A stretch of DNA of 64,000 bases, taken from assembly GCF_039363085.1 (NCBI RefSeq), contig NZ_CP134982.1, forward strand, positions 248,001-312,000, in the 5' to 3' direction. A program made the position numbers and the translations under genes. The notes under the pieces are model-generated. The model was not told the origin of the DNA. It did no database searches and was given only the letters and a program-made list of their open reading frames with translations. The stretch is from Buchnera aphidicola (Ceratoglyphina bambusae). GTDB lineage: Bacteria > Pseudomonadota > Gammaproteobacteria > Enterobacterales > Enterobacteriaceae. The stretch's first letter is position 1; each line of letters opens with the position of its first letter. Positions 39,163 through 49,152 of this stretch are shown here, one piece after another.

Positions 39163-39429
39163 ATGGAAATAAACGAAATAAAAAAAACAATAGAAAAAAA
39201 AATAAAATTAAAAAAAATAAAAATAGAAAAAATAGATAATTATGTAAAAATTATTGCTATAGACAATATATTTTTAAACAAAACAGAGCTAGAAAAACAA
39301 AAAATAATATATAAATCTATTAAGAACCTTATTATTAAAAAAAAAATACATGCAATCCAGATTGACACTTATTCTATAAAAGAATGGAAAATAAAAAATA
39401 AAAAAATATTTAAAAAAAAACAAGATTAA
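39163..39429 (+). CDS. ibaG: BolA-family iron metabolism protein IbaG
   Basis: IbaG (YrbA) pairs with monothiol glutaredoxin in iron-sulphur handling. It has 88 residues (E. coli 84). It starts MEINEIKKTIEKKIKLKKIK (E. coli [20 protein letters not shown]). The BolA signature lies in QKIIYKSIKNLIIKKKIHAI, with the conserved His, and ends IDTYSIKEWK (E. coli IKAYTPAEW). In E. coli murA follows, and here it is absent. Very Lys/Ile-rich. Confidence 0.85.
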   Translation: MEINEIKKTIEKKIKLKKIKIEKIDNYVKIIAIDNIFLNKTELEKQKIIYKSIKNLIIKKKIHAIQIDTYSIKEWKIKNKKIFKKKQD

Positions 39430-39551
39430 AATTATTTAATTTAAAAAAATAAATTTTTAAAAATTTTTAAATTAAATTAAACAATGTTTTATGAAAAAAT
39501 ATTAAAGTAATTTTATACATAAATAATTTTAATATATAATAAAGGAAAATT

Positions 39552-39875
39552 ATGAAAGCAGTATTTATAATAAAAAATAAACAATATTTAGCAAAAATCG
39601 GGGATTTAATAAATACAGAAAAACTTGACTATAAAATAGGAGAAAAAGTTACTTTTAAAGAAGTAATTATTTTGTCAAATAATAAAAACATAAAAATAGG
39701 AAAACCATATTTAAAAAAAGAATTTATAACTGCCAGCATACAATCTCAAAACAAGAATAAAAAAATACATATGATAAAATTTAATAGAAGAAAACACTAT
39801 AAAAAAACTCAAGGTCATAGACAAAAATATACTACTATAAAAATAATTAATATAAGCAATAATTTAGGAATATAA
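39552..39875 (+). CDS. rplU: 50S ribosomal protein L21
   Basis: [20 protein letters not shown] opens the protein (E. coli [20 protein letters not shown]). The RNA-binding C-terminus [20 protein letters not shown] is diagnostic. It has 107 residues (E. coli 103). AAAGGAAAA precedes the ATG. It is followed by rpmA after 5 nt, as in nearly all bacteria. Confidence 0.95.
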   Translation: MKAVFIIKNKQYLAKIGDLINTEKLDYKIGEKVTFKEVIILSNNKNIKIGKPYLKKEFITASIQSQNKNKKIHMIKFNRRKHYKKTQGHRQKYTTIKIINISNNLGI

Positions 39876-39880
39876 ATTTT

Positions 39881-40132
39881 ATGGCACATAAAAAGGCTGG
39901 AGGATCTACTAGAAATGGAAGGGATTCTCATTCAAAAAGACTAGGAATAAAAAAGTTTGGAGGAGAATTTGTAATACCAGGAAATATAATATTAACACAA
40001 AGAGGTACAAAGTTTCACGCTGGAAAAAATGTAGGATGTGGAAAAAATTATACATTATTTGCTTTAAAAAAAGGTAAAATAAAATTTGAAAAAAAAGGAT
40101 CAAAAAAAAGAAAATATGTAAAAATTATTTAA
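39881..40132 (+). CDS. rpmA: 50S ribosomal protein L27
   Basis: [20 protein letters not shown] is a full match to L27, whose N-terminus reaches the peptidyl-transferase centre. [19 protein letters not shown] follows. It has 83 residues (E. coli 85). It is cotranscribed with rplU, and the obgE operon order is kept. Confidence 0.98.
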   Translation: MAHKKAGGSTRNGRDSHSKRLGIKKFGGEFVIPGNIILTQRGTKFHAGKNVGCGKNYTLFALKKGKIKFEKKGSKKRKYVKII

Positions 40133-40169
40133 AATGATAAATATTTTAATTTTAATATAAAATTTTTAA

Positions 40170-41207
<1,038 letters not shown>

Positions 41208-41244
41208 TTATATAAAATTATATATATGAAATTTATTTTTTTAA

Positions 41245-41276
41245 AACCCGAGTATATAAAATAATTATACCGGGTT
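41245..41276. terminator. Bidirectional terminator, obgE/rpsI
   Basis: AACCCG (41245-41250) pairs with CGGGTT (41271-41276). An inner GTATA/TATAC pairing extends the stem. It separates the convergent obgE and rpsI. Confidence 0.75.
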
Positions 41277-41298
41277 ATTATTATAAATAATTTTAATG

Positions 41299-41688
41299 TT
41301 AACGTTTAGAAAATTGTGGTTTTTTTCTAGCTTTTCTAAATCCACATTTTTTTCTTTCTACTTTTCTAGAGTCTCTAGTTACAAATCCCATTTTTTTTAA
41401 TTTTGATTTAAAAATATTATCATATTTTATTATAGCTTTAGTAATTCCTTGTCGTATCGCTATAGCCTGACTAGAAATACCACCACCTTTCACAGTTATA
41501 AAAAAATTAAATTTGTCTTGTAAATTCAATATTTTTATAGGTTGTAATATAGTCATGCACAAAGTTTTTCTTACAAAATAATCGTTTATTTTTTTTTTAT
41601 TAATAATAATGTTTCCTTTACCATTTGTTAAAAATACTCTAGCTGAAGAAGTTTTTCTTCTTCCAGTTCCATAATTTAGTATGTTCAT
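41299..41688 (-). CDS. rpsI: 30S ribosomal protein S9
   Basis: [15 protein letters not shown] at the start and [16 protein letters not shown] at the end (E. coli KVGLRKARRRPQFSKR) identify S9. The C-terminal tail reaches the P-site tRNA. It has 129 residues (E. coli 130). It lies 22 nt after rplM. Confidence 0.97.
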   Translation of the reverse strand: MNILNYGTGRRKTSSARVFLTNGKGNIIINKKKINDYFVRKTLCMTILQPIKILNLQDKFNFFITVKGGGISSQAIAIRQGITKAIIKYDNIFKSKLKKMGFVTRDSRKVERKKCGFRKARKKPQFSKR

Positions 41689-41710
41689 AATAAATTTTTA
41701 TTAATCCAAA

Positions 41711-42136
41711 TTAAATTTTTAACAACTTTGGTTTTTGAGGTAAATGTTTTAAAACATTTCCAGAATAAACTTTTAACTTTTTTATTATATTTCTTCCTAA
41801 AGAATTTTTAGGGAGCATTCCTTTTACTGCTATTTTAATAATTTTTTCTGGACATTTTTTTAATAAATCGTTAAAAGAATTTTTTTTTAATCCACCAACA
41901 TAACCAGTATGATTAAAATAAATTTTATTTCTTTTTTTATTTCCTGTCACACATATTTTTTCTGCATTTAATACTATTATATAATCCCCATTATCTATAT
42001 TATTAACATAATTTGATTTATGTTTTCCCATTAAATATTTTGATATACTTGAAGCTAGTCTTCCTAAAATTTTTCCTGAAGCATCTATATAAAACCAATT
42101 ACTTTCATTTTTTTTTTTTTTTAAAAAACTTTTCAT
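41711..42136 (-). CDS. rplM: 50S ribosomal protein L13
   Basis: WFYIDASGKILGRLASSISK (E. coli [20 protein letters not shown]) and AVKGMLPKNSLGR are family motifs. It has 141 residues (E. coli 142). It is first gene of the rplM-rpsI pair, divergent from pheA. The N-terminal leader contains a lysine stretch encoded by a long A run. Confidence 0.97.
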   Translation of the reverse strand: MKSFLKKKKNESNWFYIDASGKILGRLASSISKYLMGKHKSNYVNNIDNGDYIIVLNAEKICVTGNKKRNKIYFNHTGYVGGLKKNSFNDLLKKCPEKIIKIAVKGMLPKNSLGRNIIKKLKVYSGNVLKHLPQKPKLLKI

Positions 42137-42322
42137 TTTAGAAAAAATACCTATATAATGTTATTATTAACAATTTTATAATATTTTTTAATACTAAAAA
42201 TATACTTTATAAAAGTCTATAATATTTTGTATTTAATTGTTAAATATATAATTTTAATATTATAACAAAAAAAGATGATTTTAAAAAATAAAATATTATA
42301 AATAAAAATAGTAAAACTTTTT

Positions 42323-43456
42323 ATGAAAATAAAAAATGATATTTTAAAAGTAAGAAAAAATATTAATATAATAGATAAAAAAATAATAAATTTACTATAT
42401 AAAAGAAAAAAAAAATCAGAAAAAATTGCAAAAATAAAAATATATTTAAAAAAAAAAATTAAAGATAAAAATAGAGAAAAAGAAATATTAAAAAAAATAA
42501 ATAAAAAATCAAAAAAATATAATTTATCTAAAAAATATATAAAAAAAATTTTTAAGACAATAATACAAAATTCTGTAAAAGCGCAAAAAAAAATTTTTAA
42601 AAAAAATATTACAGAAAAAATTGCATTTTTAGGACCTATAGGATCATATTCATATTATGCATATAAAAAATATGCTAAAAAACATGTATATAAAAGTAAA
42701 AAATTAAAATATGATAATTTTAAAAAAGTAATAAATTCTGTAGAAAATAATGAATCTAACTTAGCTATTTTACCGTTAGAAAATATAAATACAGGGAAAA
42801 TATTAGAAATATACAAACTTTTAGAAAAATCTAATTTATTTATTATAAAAAATATTTTTTTAAAAATAGAACATTGTTTGCTATCTATAAAAAAAATTAA
42901 AATTAATAAAATAAAATTTATATATACTCATATACAAGCATTTTTGCAATGTAAAAATTTTATTGAAAAATTTTGTAGAGCTAAAATATTTTTCAGCAAA
43001 AGTACATCAGAAGCTATAAAAAAAGTTATAAAAAAAAAAAATAAGAATACAGTAGCTATCGGGAGCAAAAAAAATAAAAAACTATTTAATTTAAAAATAT
43101 TAAAAAAAAATATATCTAACAAAAAAAAAAATTTTACAAAATTTGTTGTGTTAAATAAAATAACAAAAAATATAAAATATAAAAATAATTATATTGTTTT
43201 AATAACTTTTACATATAATGAAAATTTTTCACAACATAACATTTTTAGAATATTTTACAAAAATAATATAAAAATAAAAAGTATAAATTTTCATAAATCT
43301 AATATAAAAAAAAATCATTATGTTTATTTTATAGAAATAATTTGTAAAAAAAATAAAAGTAAAATTAAAAAAACATTAAAAAAAATTTATTCTATTACAA
43401 AAAATATAAAAATATTAGGAAATTATAAAAATAATAAATATATTAATATTAATTAA
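42323..43456 (+). CDS. pheA: Chorismate mutase / prephenate dehydratase (P-protein)
   Basis: PheA turns chorismate into phenylpyruvate, the committed path to phenylalanine for the host. The mutase domain (~1-90) has INIIDKKIINLLYKRKKKSE. The dehydratase has IAFLGPIGSYSYYAYKKYAK, SNLAILPLENINTGKI and KNFTKFVVLNK, where the usual TRF is TKF. The ACT regulatory domain (~295-377) is present in outline, but I find neither the GALV nor the ESRP phenylalanine-binding motif; the second is roughly NFHK. It has 377 residues (E. coli 386). No Phe-rich leader peptide or attenuator hairpin is visible upstream. The product is probably not feedback-controlled. Confidence 0.93.
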   Translation: MKIKNDILKVRKNINIIDKKIINLLYKRKKKSEKIAKIKIYLKKKIKDKNREKEILKKINKKSKKYNLSKKYIKKIFKTIIQNSVKAQKKIFKKNITEKIAFLGPIGSYSYYAYKKYAKKHVYKSKKLKYDNFKKVINSVENNESNLAILPLENINTGKILEIYKLLEKSNLFIIKNIFLKIEHCLLSIKKIKINKIKFIYTHIQAFLQCKNFIEKFCRAKIFFSKSTSEAIKKVIKKKNKNTVAIGSKKNKKLFNLKILKKNISNKKKNFTKFVVLNKITKNIKYKNNYIVLITFTYNENFSQHNIFRIFYKNNIKIKSINFHKSNIKKNHYVYFIEIICKKNKSKIKKTLKKIYSITKNIKILGNYKNNKYININ

Positions 43457-43497
43457 ATTAATAATTATAAAATTTTAGTAAATTAAAAGAGAGAAAA

Positions 43498-44841
43498 ATG
43501 TTTAAAACATTAACAGAAAAATTTTATAACATAATAAAAAAAATTTCAAATTCTGGAATTATAACAATAGAAAATATTGATTCTACACTAAGAGAAATAA
43601 GAAGATCTCTTCTAGAATCTGATGTTTCATTAAAAGTAATTCAAAATTTTATTAACAAAGTAAAAAAAAAAGCAATAGGTAAAAAGATTAACAAGAGTTT
43701 TACTCCTGGGCAAGAATTAATAAAAATAATAAAAAAAGAAATGATTTTAGAATTTGGAGAAAAACCAAGCTTAATAAATTTTTCTGTTGCACCTCCGGCT
43801 ATAATATTAATAGTAGGATTACAAGGAATGGGAAAAACCACTAGCGTTGCAAAAATTGCTAATTTTATAAAAAAAAAATATAAAAAAAAGACTTGTGTAT
43901 TTTCTTTAGATACTAATAGAGCGGCCGCAATAGAACAATTAAAAGTTTTGTCTAAATCTTCTAATATAGATTTCTTAAATATTCATAAAAGTAAAAATCA
44001 TATAAAAATATTAAATTTAGGTTTAAAAGAATCTAAAAAAAAAATGTATGAATGTGTTGTAATAGATACATCTGGTAGATTACATGTTGACAAAAAAATG
44101 ATGAAAGATTTAAATTATATACAAAAAATTTCAAATCCAATAGAAACACTATTAGTATGTGATGCAATGATAGGTCAGGATTCTATAAAAATAATAAAAA
44201 ATTTTAATAACAACATAAAAATAACAGGACTAATAATAACAAAAACAGATAGCGATGCTAGATGTGGTATTGCATTATCCGCTAAAAGTATTACAAAAAA
44301 GCCAATTAAATTTTTATGCAATGGAGAAAAAATAAACAAAATAGAAATTTTTAATCCTAATAAAATTGTAAATAAAATATTAGGTATGGGAGATATTACA
44401 TCATTAATAGAAAAAATAGAAAAAAAAATAGATAAAGAAAAATTATTAAAAAAAAAAAACAATGAATTAAACGAAGAATTTAATTTAAACATTTTTTTAA
44501 AACAAATTAATAGAGTGGAAAAAATTGGAGGTATAAAAAAAATAATTAAAAAAATTCCTTTTTCATATATTAATAAAAATGAAAAAATGAGTAATATTAA
44601 TAATAATTTAACAAAAGATTTTAAAATAATAATACAATCTATGACAAAAAAAGAAAGAAAAAATCCTAAAATAATAAAAGGGTCTAGAAAAAAAAGAATC
44701 TCATTAGGATCTGGAACATCAATACAAAAAATAAATATGTTATTAAAACAATTTTATAATATGAAAAAAATAATAAAAAAAATTAAAAAAAGTGGTACAA
44801 AAAATTTTTTTAAAAAAATATTTAATAAAAATTTTTTTTAA
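43498..44841 (+). CDS. ffh: Signal recognition particle protein Ffh
   Basis: Ffh with 4.5S RNA targets inner-membrane proteins. The N domain (NIDSTLREIRRSLLESDVSL), the G domain (GLQGMGKTTSVAKIA, DTSGRLHVD, TKTDSDARCG) and the M domain (RKKRISLGSGTSIQKINMLL) are in order. It has 447 residues (E. coli 453). The Met-rich character of the M domain is reduced, with Lys/Ile replacing it. SD GAGAGAAAA. Confidence 0.96.
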   Translation: MFKTLTEKFYNIIKKISNSGIITIENIDSTLREIRRSLLESDVSLKVIQNFINKVKKKAIGKKINKSFTPGQELIKIIKKEMILEFGEKPSLINFSVAPPAIILIVGLQGMGKTTSVAKIANFIKKKYKKKTCVFSLDTNRAAAIEQLKVLSKSSNIDFLNIHKSKNHIKILNLGLKESKKKMYECVVIDTSGRLHVDKKMMKDLNYIQKISNPIETLLVCDAMIGQDSIKIIKNFNNNIKITGLIITKTDSDARCGIALSAKSITKKPIKFLCNGEKINKIEIFNPNKIVNKILGMGDITSLIEKIEKKIDKEKLLKKKNNELNEEFNLNIFLKQINRVEKIGGIKKIIKKIPFSYINKNEKMSNINNNLTKDFKIIIQSMTKKERKNPKIIKGSRKKRISLGSGTSIQKINMLLKQFYNMKKIIKKIKKSGTKNFFKKIFNKNFF

Positions 44842-44859
44842 AATATTAAGGAAATTAAA

Positions 44860-45120
44860 ATGATTAAAATAAGACTGTCAAGAAAGGGGTCTAAAAAAAA
44901 ACCTTTTTATCAAATAGTAGTAGCAGATGTAAGATGCCCACAAAATGGAAAATTTATAGAAAAAATAGGATTTTATGATCCTATATTAAAAAATATACAA
45001 AAAAAAAATTTTATTAAAAAAGATAGAGTAAATTTTTGGAAAGCTCAAGGAGCTTCTTTGTCTAAAAGAGTTTATAACATAATAAAAAATATAAAAAAAA
45101 ATTATGATTTTAATAGGTAA
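44860..45120 (+). CDS. rpsP: 30S ribosomal protein S16
   Basis: MIKIRLSRKGSKKKPFYQIV followed by VADVRCPQNGKFIEKIGFYD is unmistakably S16. It has 86 residues (E. coli 82). It is first of the rpsP-rimM-trmD-rplS operon, in E. coli order. Its last 17 nt overlap the start of rimM. Confidence 0.97.
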   Translation: MIKIRLSRKGSKKKPFYQIVVADVRCPQNGKFIEKIGFYDPILKNIQKKNFIKKDRVNFWKAQGASLSKRVYNIIKNIKKNYDFNR

Positions 45121-45616
45121 AATAATAAAACCATATGGTGTTTTAGGTTGGCTTAAAATAATTTCTTTTACAGAAAAACCTAAACAAATATTCAAATATC
45201 TTCCATGGTATTATATTGATAAAGAAAACAAATATAAAAAAATTAAATTAAAAAATTGGAAAAATATTACTAAAAATAAATTATTAATAAAAATAAAAAA
45301 TATAAACAATAGAAATATATCAGAAAAATTAGTTAAAAAAAAAATATTTATAAAAAAATCTTCTTTACCAAAGTTGTTGAAAAATGAATATTATTATAAA
45401 GACATAATCGGTTGTAAAATATATGATAGTATTAAAAATACTTTATTAGGAACAGTAAAAAAAATAATAGATTCAAAAACTTTTGATGTTTTAGTTATAA
45501 AAAAAGAAAAAAATAAATCTGCAAATAAAGAAATATTAATACCGTTTATTATAAATAAATATATAAAAAATGTAGACATATATAATAAAAAAATAACAGT
45601 AATATGGAACATATAA
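45104..45616 (+). CDS. rimM: Ribosome maturation factor RimM
   Basis: RimM assists assembly of the 30S head. The N-terminal domain opens ILIGKIIKPYGVLGWLKIIS (E. coli ...GKFGSCYGIRGWLRVFS pattern). The PRC-barrel part has YYKDIIGCKIYD and ILIPFIINKYIKNVDIYNKK (E. coli LIPFV..VIKKVDL). It has 170 residues (E. coli 182). The ATG lies inside the end of rpsP, so translational coupling is likely. Confidence 0.93.
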   Translation: MILIGKIIKPYGVLGWLKIISFTEKPKQIFKYLPWYYIDKENKYKKIKLKNWKNITKNKLLIKIKNINNRNISEKLVKKKIFIKKSSLPKLLKNEYYYKDIIGCKIYDSIKNTLLGTVKKIIDSKTFDVLVIKKEKNKSANKEILIPFIINKYIKNVDIYNKKITVIWNI

Positions 45617-45638
45617 TTTTTTTTAAAAAAAATAATAT

Positions 45639-46376
45639 ATGAAAAAAAAAAAACTTATAATAAATATTATAACTATATTTCCAGAAATGATAAAATCAAT
45701 ATCTAAATTTGGAATTATAAGAAAATCTTTAAAATCTAAAATGTTAAAAATAAATTGTTGGAATCCTAGAAATTTTTCTTCTAAGAAAAATAATAGTATA
45801 GACGATAAACCTTATGGAGGAGGTCCTGGAATGATAATGAGTGCTATTCCATTATATAAAACTATAAAAAAAATAAAATTATTAAATAATTATAAAAAAG
45901 ATATAATAACTATTTATCTTACTCCTCAAGGTAAAAAAATAAATAAAAAAAACATTTTAAGAATTTTAAAATTCAATAAAATAATACTATTATGTGGAAG
46001 ATATGAAGGTATAGACGAAAGACTAATAATAAAAGAAGTAGATAAAGAAATATCAATAGGAGATTATGTTCTTAATGGAGGGGAACTTCCAGCTATGATA
46101 TTAATAGAATGTATTATAAGATTTATACCTGGAATTTTAAAAAATAAATGTATAGAAGAAGAGTCATTTTTCAATGGATTATTAGATTATCCTAATTATA
46201 CTAAACCAAAAAAATTTAAAGGAATGAAAGTTCCTAAAGTTCTTTTATCCGGTAATCATAAAAATATAAAAATTTGGAAGTTAAAAGAATCTTTTAAGAC
46301 AACATTATTAAAAAGACCAGATTTATTAAAAAAAATAAAAAACTATAAAAAAACAAAATATTTTAAAAAAATATAA
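45639..46376 (+). CDS. trmD: tRNA (guanine-N1)-methyltransferase TrmD
   Basis: TrmD makes m1G37, which prevents frameshifting. The trefoil-knot SAM site is present: PYGGGPGMIMSAIPLYKTIK, LLCGRYEGIDERLI, SIGDYVLNGGELPAMILIE. The C-terminal part has DYPNYTKPKKFKG and VLLSGNHKNIKIWK. It has 245 residues (E. coli 255). All catalytic blocks are intact. Confidence 0.96.
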   Translation: MKKKKLIINIITIFPEMIKSISKFGIIRKSLKSKMLKINCWNPRNFSSKKNNSIDDKPYGGGPGMIMSAIPLYKTIKKIKLLNNYKKDIITIYLTPQGKKINKKNILRILKFNKIILLCGRYEGIDERLIIKEVDKEISIGDYVLNGGELPAMILIECIIRFIPGILKNKCIEEESFFNGLLDYPNYTKPKKFKGMKVPKVLLSGNHKNIKIWKLKESFKTTLLKRPDLLKKIKNYKKTKYFKKI

Positions 46377-46411
46377 AAATAATTTTTTAAAACAACATAA
46401 GAACAAAAATT

Positions 46412-46765
46412 GTGAACAAAACTATACAAAAAATAGAAAAAACAAAAATTTTAAAAAATATTCCAAATTTTAAAACTGGAGATACTATAAATGTACAAAT
46501 TTGGATATTTGAAGGAGAAAAAAAGAGAATACAAAATTTTGAAGGAATAGTAATAGCACTAAGAAATAGAGGATTCAGATCATCATTTACTGTTAGAAAA
46601 ATTTCTAATGGAGAAGGGGTAGAAAAAGTTTTTAAAAAATATTCTCCTATAATTAAAAAAATAGAAATTAAAAAATATGGAAAAGTTAGAAAATCAAAAC
46701 TATATTTTTTAAGAAAATTTAATGGAAAATCTTATAAAATAAAAGAAAAATTGTTAAAAAAATAA
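46412..46765 (+). CDS. rplS: 50S ribosomal protein L19
   Basis: FKTGDTINVQIWIFEGEKKR and FTVRKISNGEGVEKVFKKYS define L19. It has 117 residues (E. coli 115). The start is GTG with only a weak upstream AAGAA. It gives the family-length N-terminus, and no nearby ATG serves better. It is last in the rpsP operon, followed by a bidirectional hairpin. Confidence 0.95.
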   Translation: MNKTIQKIEKTKILKNIPNFKTGDTINVQIWIFEGEKKRIQNFEGIVIALRNRGFRSSFTVRKISNGEGVEKVFKKYSPIIKKIEIKKYGKVRKSKLYFLRKFNGKSYKIKEKLLKK

Positions 46766-46808
46766 TTTTAAATAACTTTATAATAACAAAATATGTTATA
46801 AAAAAAAA

Positions 46809-46838
46809 ATCATGCAGTATGTTATATATCTGCATGAT
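46809..46838. terminator. Bidirectional terminator, rplS/tldD
   Basis: TCATGCAG (46810-46817) pairs with CTGCATGA (46830-46837), preceded by an A run and followed by A/T. It lies between convergent genes. Confidence 0.75.
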
Positions 46839-46847
46839 ACATTTATT

Positions 46848-48296
46848 TTAATTAGTTCCACCAACAGTTAATCCTTTAATTTTTATAGTCGGCTGGCCTA
46901 CACCAACTGATATATTTTGTCCTTCTTTAGAACATATTCCTAACCCTTGATCTAAAGAAAAATCATTTCCAACCATAGAAACATTTTTCATAACATCAAT
47001 ACCTGATCCTATTAAAGTAACATTTTTAATAGGAAAACATATTTTTCCATTTTTAATTAAATATGCTTCAATAGTAGTAAACACAAAATTTCCAGATGTC
47101 ACATCAACTTGACCTCCAGAAAAATTAGTTGCATATATTCCATAATCAACACTACAAATTATATCTTCAAAATTAGAATTTCCAGGCAACATATATGTAT
47201 TTGTCATTCTTGGATATGGAATGTATTTATAAGATTCTCTTCTTGCATTTCCAGTTAAAGAATGATTCATTAACATTGCATTATATTTGTCTTGTAAATA
47301 TTTTTTTAAAATTCCATTTTTTATTAAAACATTATAATTTGTCTTGTTCCCTTCATCATCTATATTTAAAGATCCAATTCCAGAAGAAATAGTTCCATCA
47401 TCTACAACTGTGCACAGTTTAGAAGCAACCTTAGATCCTATTTTATTTCTATATATAGAAATTTTTTTTCTATTAAAATCTCCTTCAAGACCATGCCCTA
47501 CAGCCTCATGTAACAATATTCCAGGCCACCCTGAACCTAAAACAACAGGAAAAAAACCAGAAGGAGCTTTTTTAGCTTGTAAATTTAAAATAGCTATTCT
47601 AACAGAATCTATAGACCATTTTTTTATTAAATCTGTTTTTAAAAATTTATCATTAAAAAAAAAATCTTTCCAATATTTTACACTTCCACCAGAAACACCT
47701 TTTTCTATTATACTATTTTCTTCAACTATAGAAGTTATCTTTAAACATATTATAGATCTTACATCTTCAGAAAAATTATTTTCTATAGATGCTATGAATA
47801 TTTGTTCATATTTAATTTTTAGTAAAACAATTACATTAGAAACTCTTTTATCATAATTTCTTACAATATTATTTATTCTATTTAATATTTCTATTTTTTT
47901 TTCAAAAGAAAATCCTTTTATTGGATTTTCACATATAGATATTTTCTTTTCTATAAAATTATTATGTTTAATATATTCTTTTTTATTTATATTAAAATTT
48001 AAATTTGAAATTTTACTTACTAGTTTTTTTAAATTTTTTAAAGATATATCATTAGAATAAGAAAAATTTATTCTTTTTTTAAAAATAGTTCTTACGCTAA
48101 ATCCTTTATCCATATTATGTAATATTTCTTTTATTATTTTATTTTCTAAACATAAGCATTCACAAAATATTGATTGAAAATATAAGTCTGCATAATCTAT
48201 ATTTGATGAACTTAAATTATTTAACGCATCGTTTATATCTTTATAAGTAATATTATTCTTTGTTATTAAATTATAAAAAACATTTTTTAATTTCAT
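46848..48296 (-). CDS. tldD: Metalloprotease TldD
   Basis: TldD with PmbA/TldE forms a metalloprotease that degrades unfolded peptides and, in E. coli, processes microcin B17 and antitoxin CcdA. The zinc motif is LLHEAVGHGLEGDFNR. VASKLCTVVDDGTI and the C-terminal GVGQPTIKIKGLTVGGTN are conserved. It has 482 residues (E. coli 481). The N-terminal 120 residues are divergent. I cannot see the partner gene pmbA in this window. Confidence 0.95.
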   Translation of the reverse strand: MKLKNVFYNLITKNNITYKDINDALNNLSSSNIDYADLYFQSIFCECLCLENKIIKEILHNMDKGFSVRTIFKKRINFSYSNDISLKNLKKLVSKISNLNFNINKKEYIKHNNFIEKKISICENPIKGFSFEKKIEILNRINNIVRNYDKRVSNVIVLLKIKYEQIFIASIENNFSEDVRSIICLKITSIVEENSIIEKGVSGGSVKYWKDFFFNDKFLKTDLIKKWSIDSVRIAILNLQAKKAPSGFFPVVLGSGWPGILLHEAVGHGLEGDFNRKKISIYRNKIGSKVASKLCTVVDDGTISSGIGSLNIDDEGNKTNYNVLIKNGILKKYLQDKYNAMLMNHSLTGNARRESYKYIPYPRMTNTYMLPGNSNFEDIICSVDYGIYATNFSGGQVDVTSGNFVFTTIEAYLIKNGKICFPIKNVTLIGSGIDVMKNVSMVGNDFSLDQGLGICSKEGQNISVGVGQPTIKIKGLTVGGTN

Positions 48297-48576
48297 ATAA
48301 AATATACCTTAATATTTTAAAAAAAAATAAAACTAAATTGAACATTTTATTTTTTAAATATATAAATTATATAGAAAAGATATAATAATATATTATTATT
48401 CAAATTCTAAAAAATATATTAATGCTGTATAAAAAAAAAATAAATGTATATTTTTATTTTTTGTTAAAAAAACTAATTTTAAAAATATTATTTAAACACA
48501 AATATATTTTTAAAAAATGTTTGAAAAGTTTTAATAAAAAATATTTATACAATTAAAATATAAATTAGGAAATTTT

Positions 48577-49032
48577 ATGCAAAAAAATAATTCAGTATTA
48601 ATAATAAATGGACCTAATTTAAATCTATTAGGTAATAGAGAAAATAAAATTTATGGAAGAACAACACTAAAAAAATTAAATGAAAAATTAAAGAAAAAAG
48701 CTAATTTATTAAATATTTATTTAAAAAGTTTTCAATCAAATTCAGAATCTGAGTTAATAAATAAAATACATAATTCTAAAAAAAATATAAATTATATGAT
48801 AATAAATCTTGCAGCATTTACACATACTAGTATTGCTATAAGAGACGCTTTGATATCTGTAGAAATACCATTTATAGAAGTACATATATCTAATATATAT
48901 TCTAGAGAAAGTTTCAGATCAAACTCATGGATATCTGACATATCAAAAGGTATAATATGCGGTTTAGGTACATATGGGTATTTTTTGGCGCTAAAAACTA
49001 TCTATAAAAGATTAAATTTAAAAAATATATAA
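48577..49032 (+). CDS. aroQ: 3-dehydroquinate dehydratase, type II
   Basis: AroQ forms 3-dehydroshikimate on the way to chorismate and the aromatic amino acids. NGPNLNLLGNRENKIYG holds the conserved Asn/Arg/Tyr. NLAAFTHTSIAIRDAL and PFIEVHISNIYSRESFRSNS hold the active-site His and Arg. It has 151 residues, normal for the dodecameric type II family and unrelated to E. coli AroD. It supplies the pathway that pheA draws on. A hairpin follows. Confidence 0.95.
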   Translation: MQKNNSVLIINGPNLNLLGNRENKIYGRTTLKKLNEKLKKKANLLNIYLKSFQSNSESELINKIHNSKKNINYMIINLAAFTHTSIAIRDALISVEIPFIEVHISNIYSRESFRSNSWISDISKGIICGLGTYGYFLALKTIYKRLNLKNI

Positions 49033-49073
49033 AACATTTTAATATATTAATGTTTTTTACAATGTTAAAATTC

Positions 49074-49102
49074 TGCACTTTTCATAATATTAGAAAAGTG
49101 CA
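49074..49102. terminator. Bidirectional terminator, aroQ/rluD
   Basis: TGCACTTTTC (49074-49083) pairs perfectly with GAAAAGTGCA (49093-49102) around a 9-nt loop. It lies between convergent genes. Confidence 0.8.
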
Positions 49103-49152
49103 TATTATAAACAAATATTTTTAAATAATTTATTAATAAAGAAATTTTTTAT

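Noticed and set aside
42137..42322. A pheL-type attenuator upstream of pheA
   Set aside because: There is no Phe-rich short frame and no GC hairpin in the spacer.
47344..47856. A 170-codon open frame on the plus strand opposite tldD
   Set aside because: It is antisense to conserved TldD motifs, has no independent family match, no SD and no promoter context.
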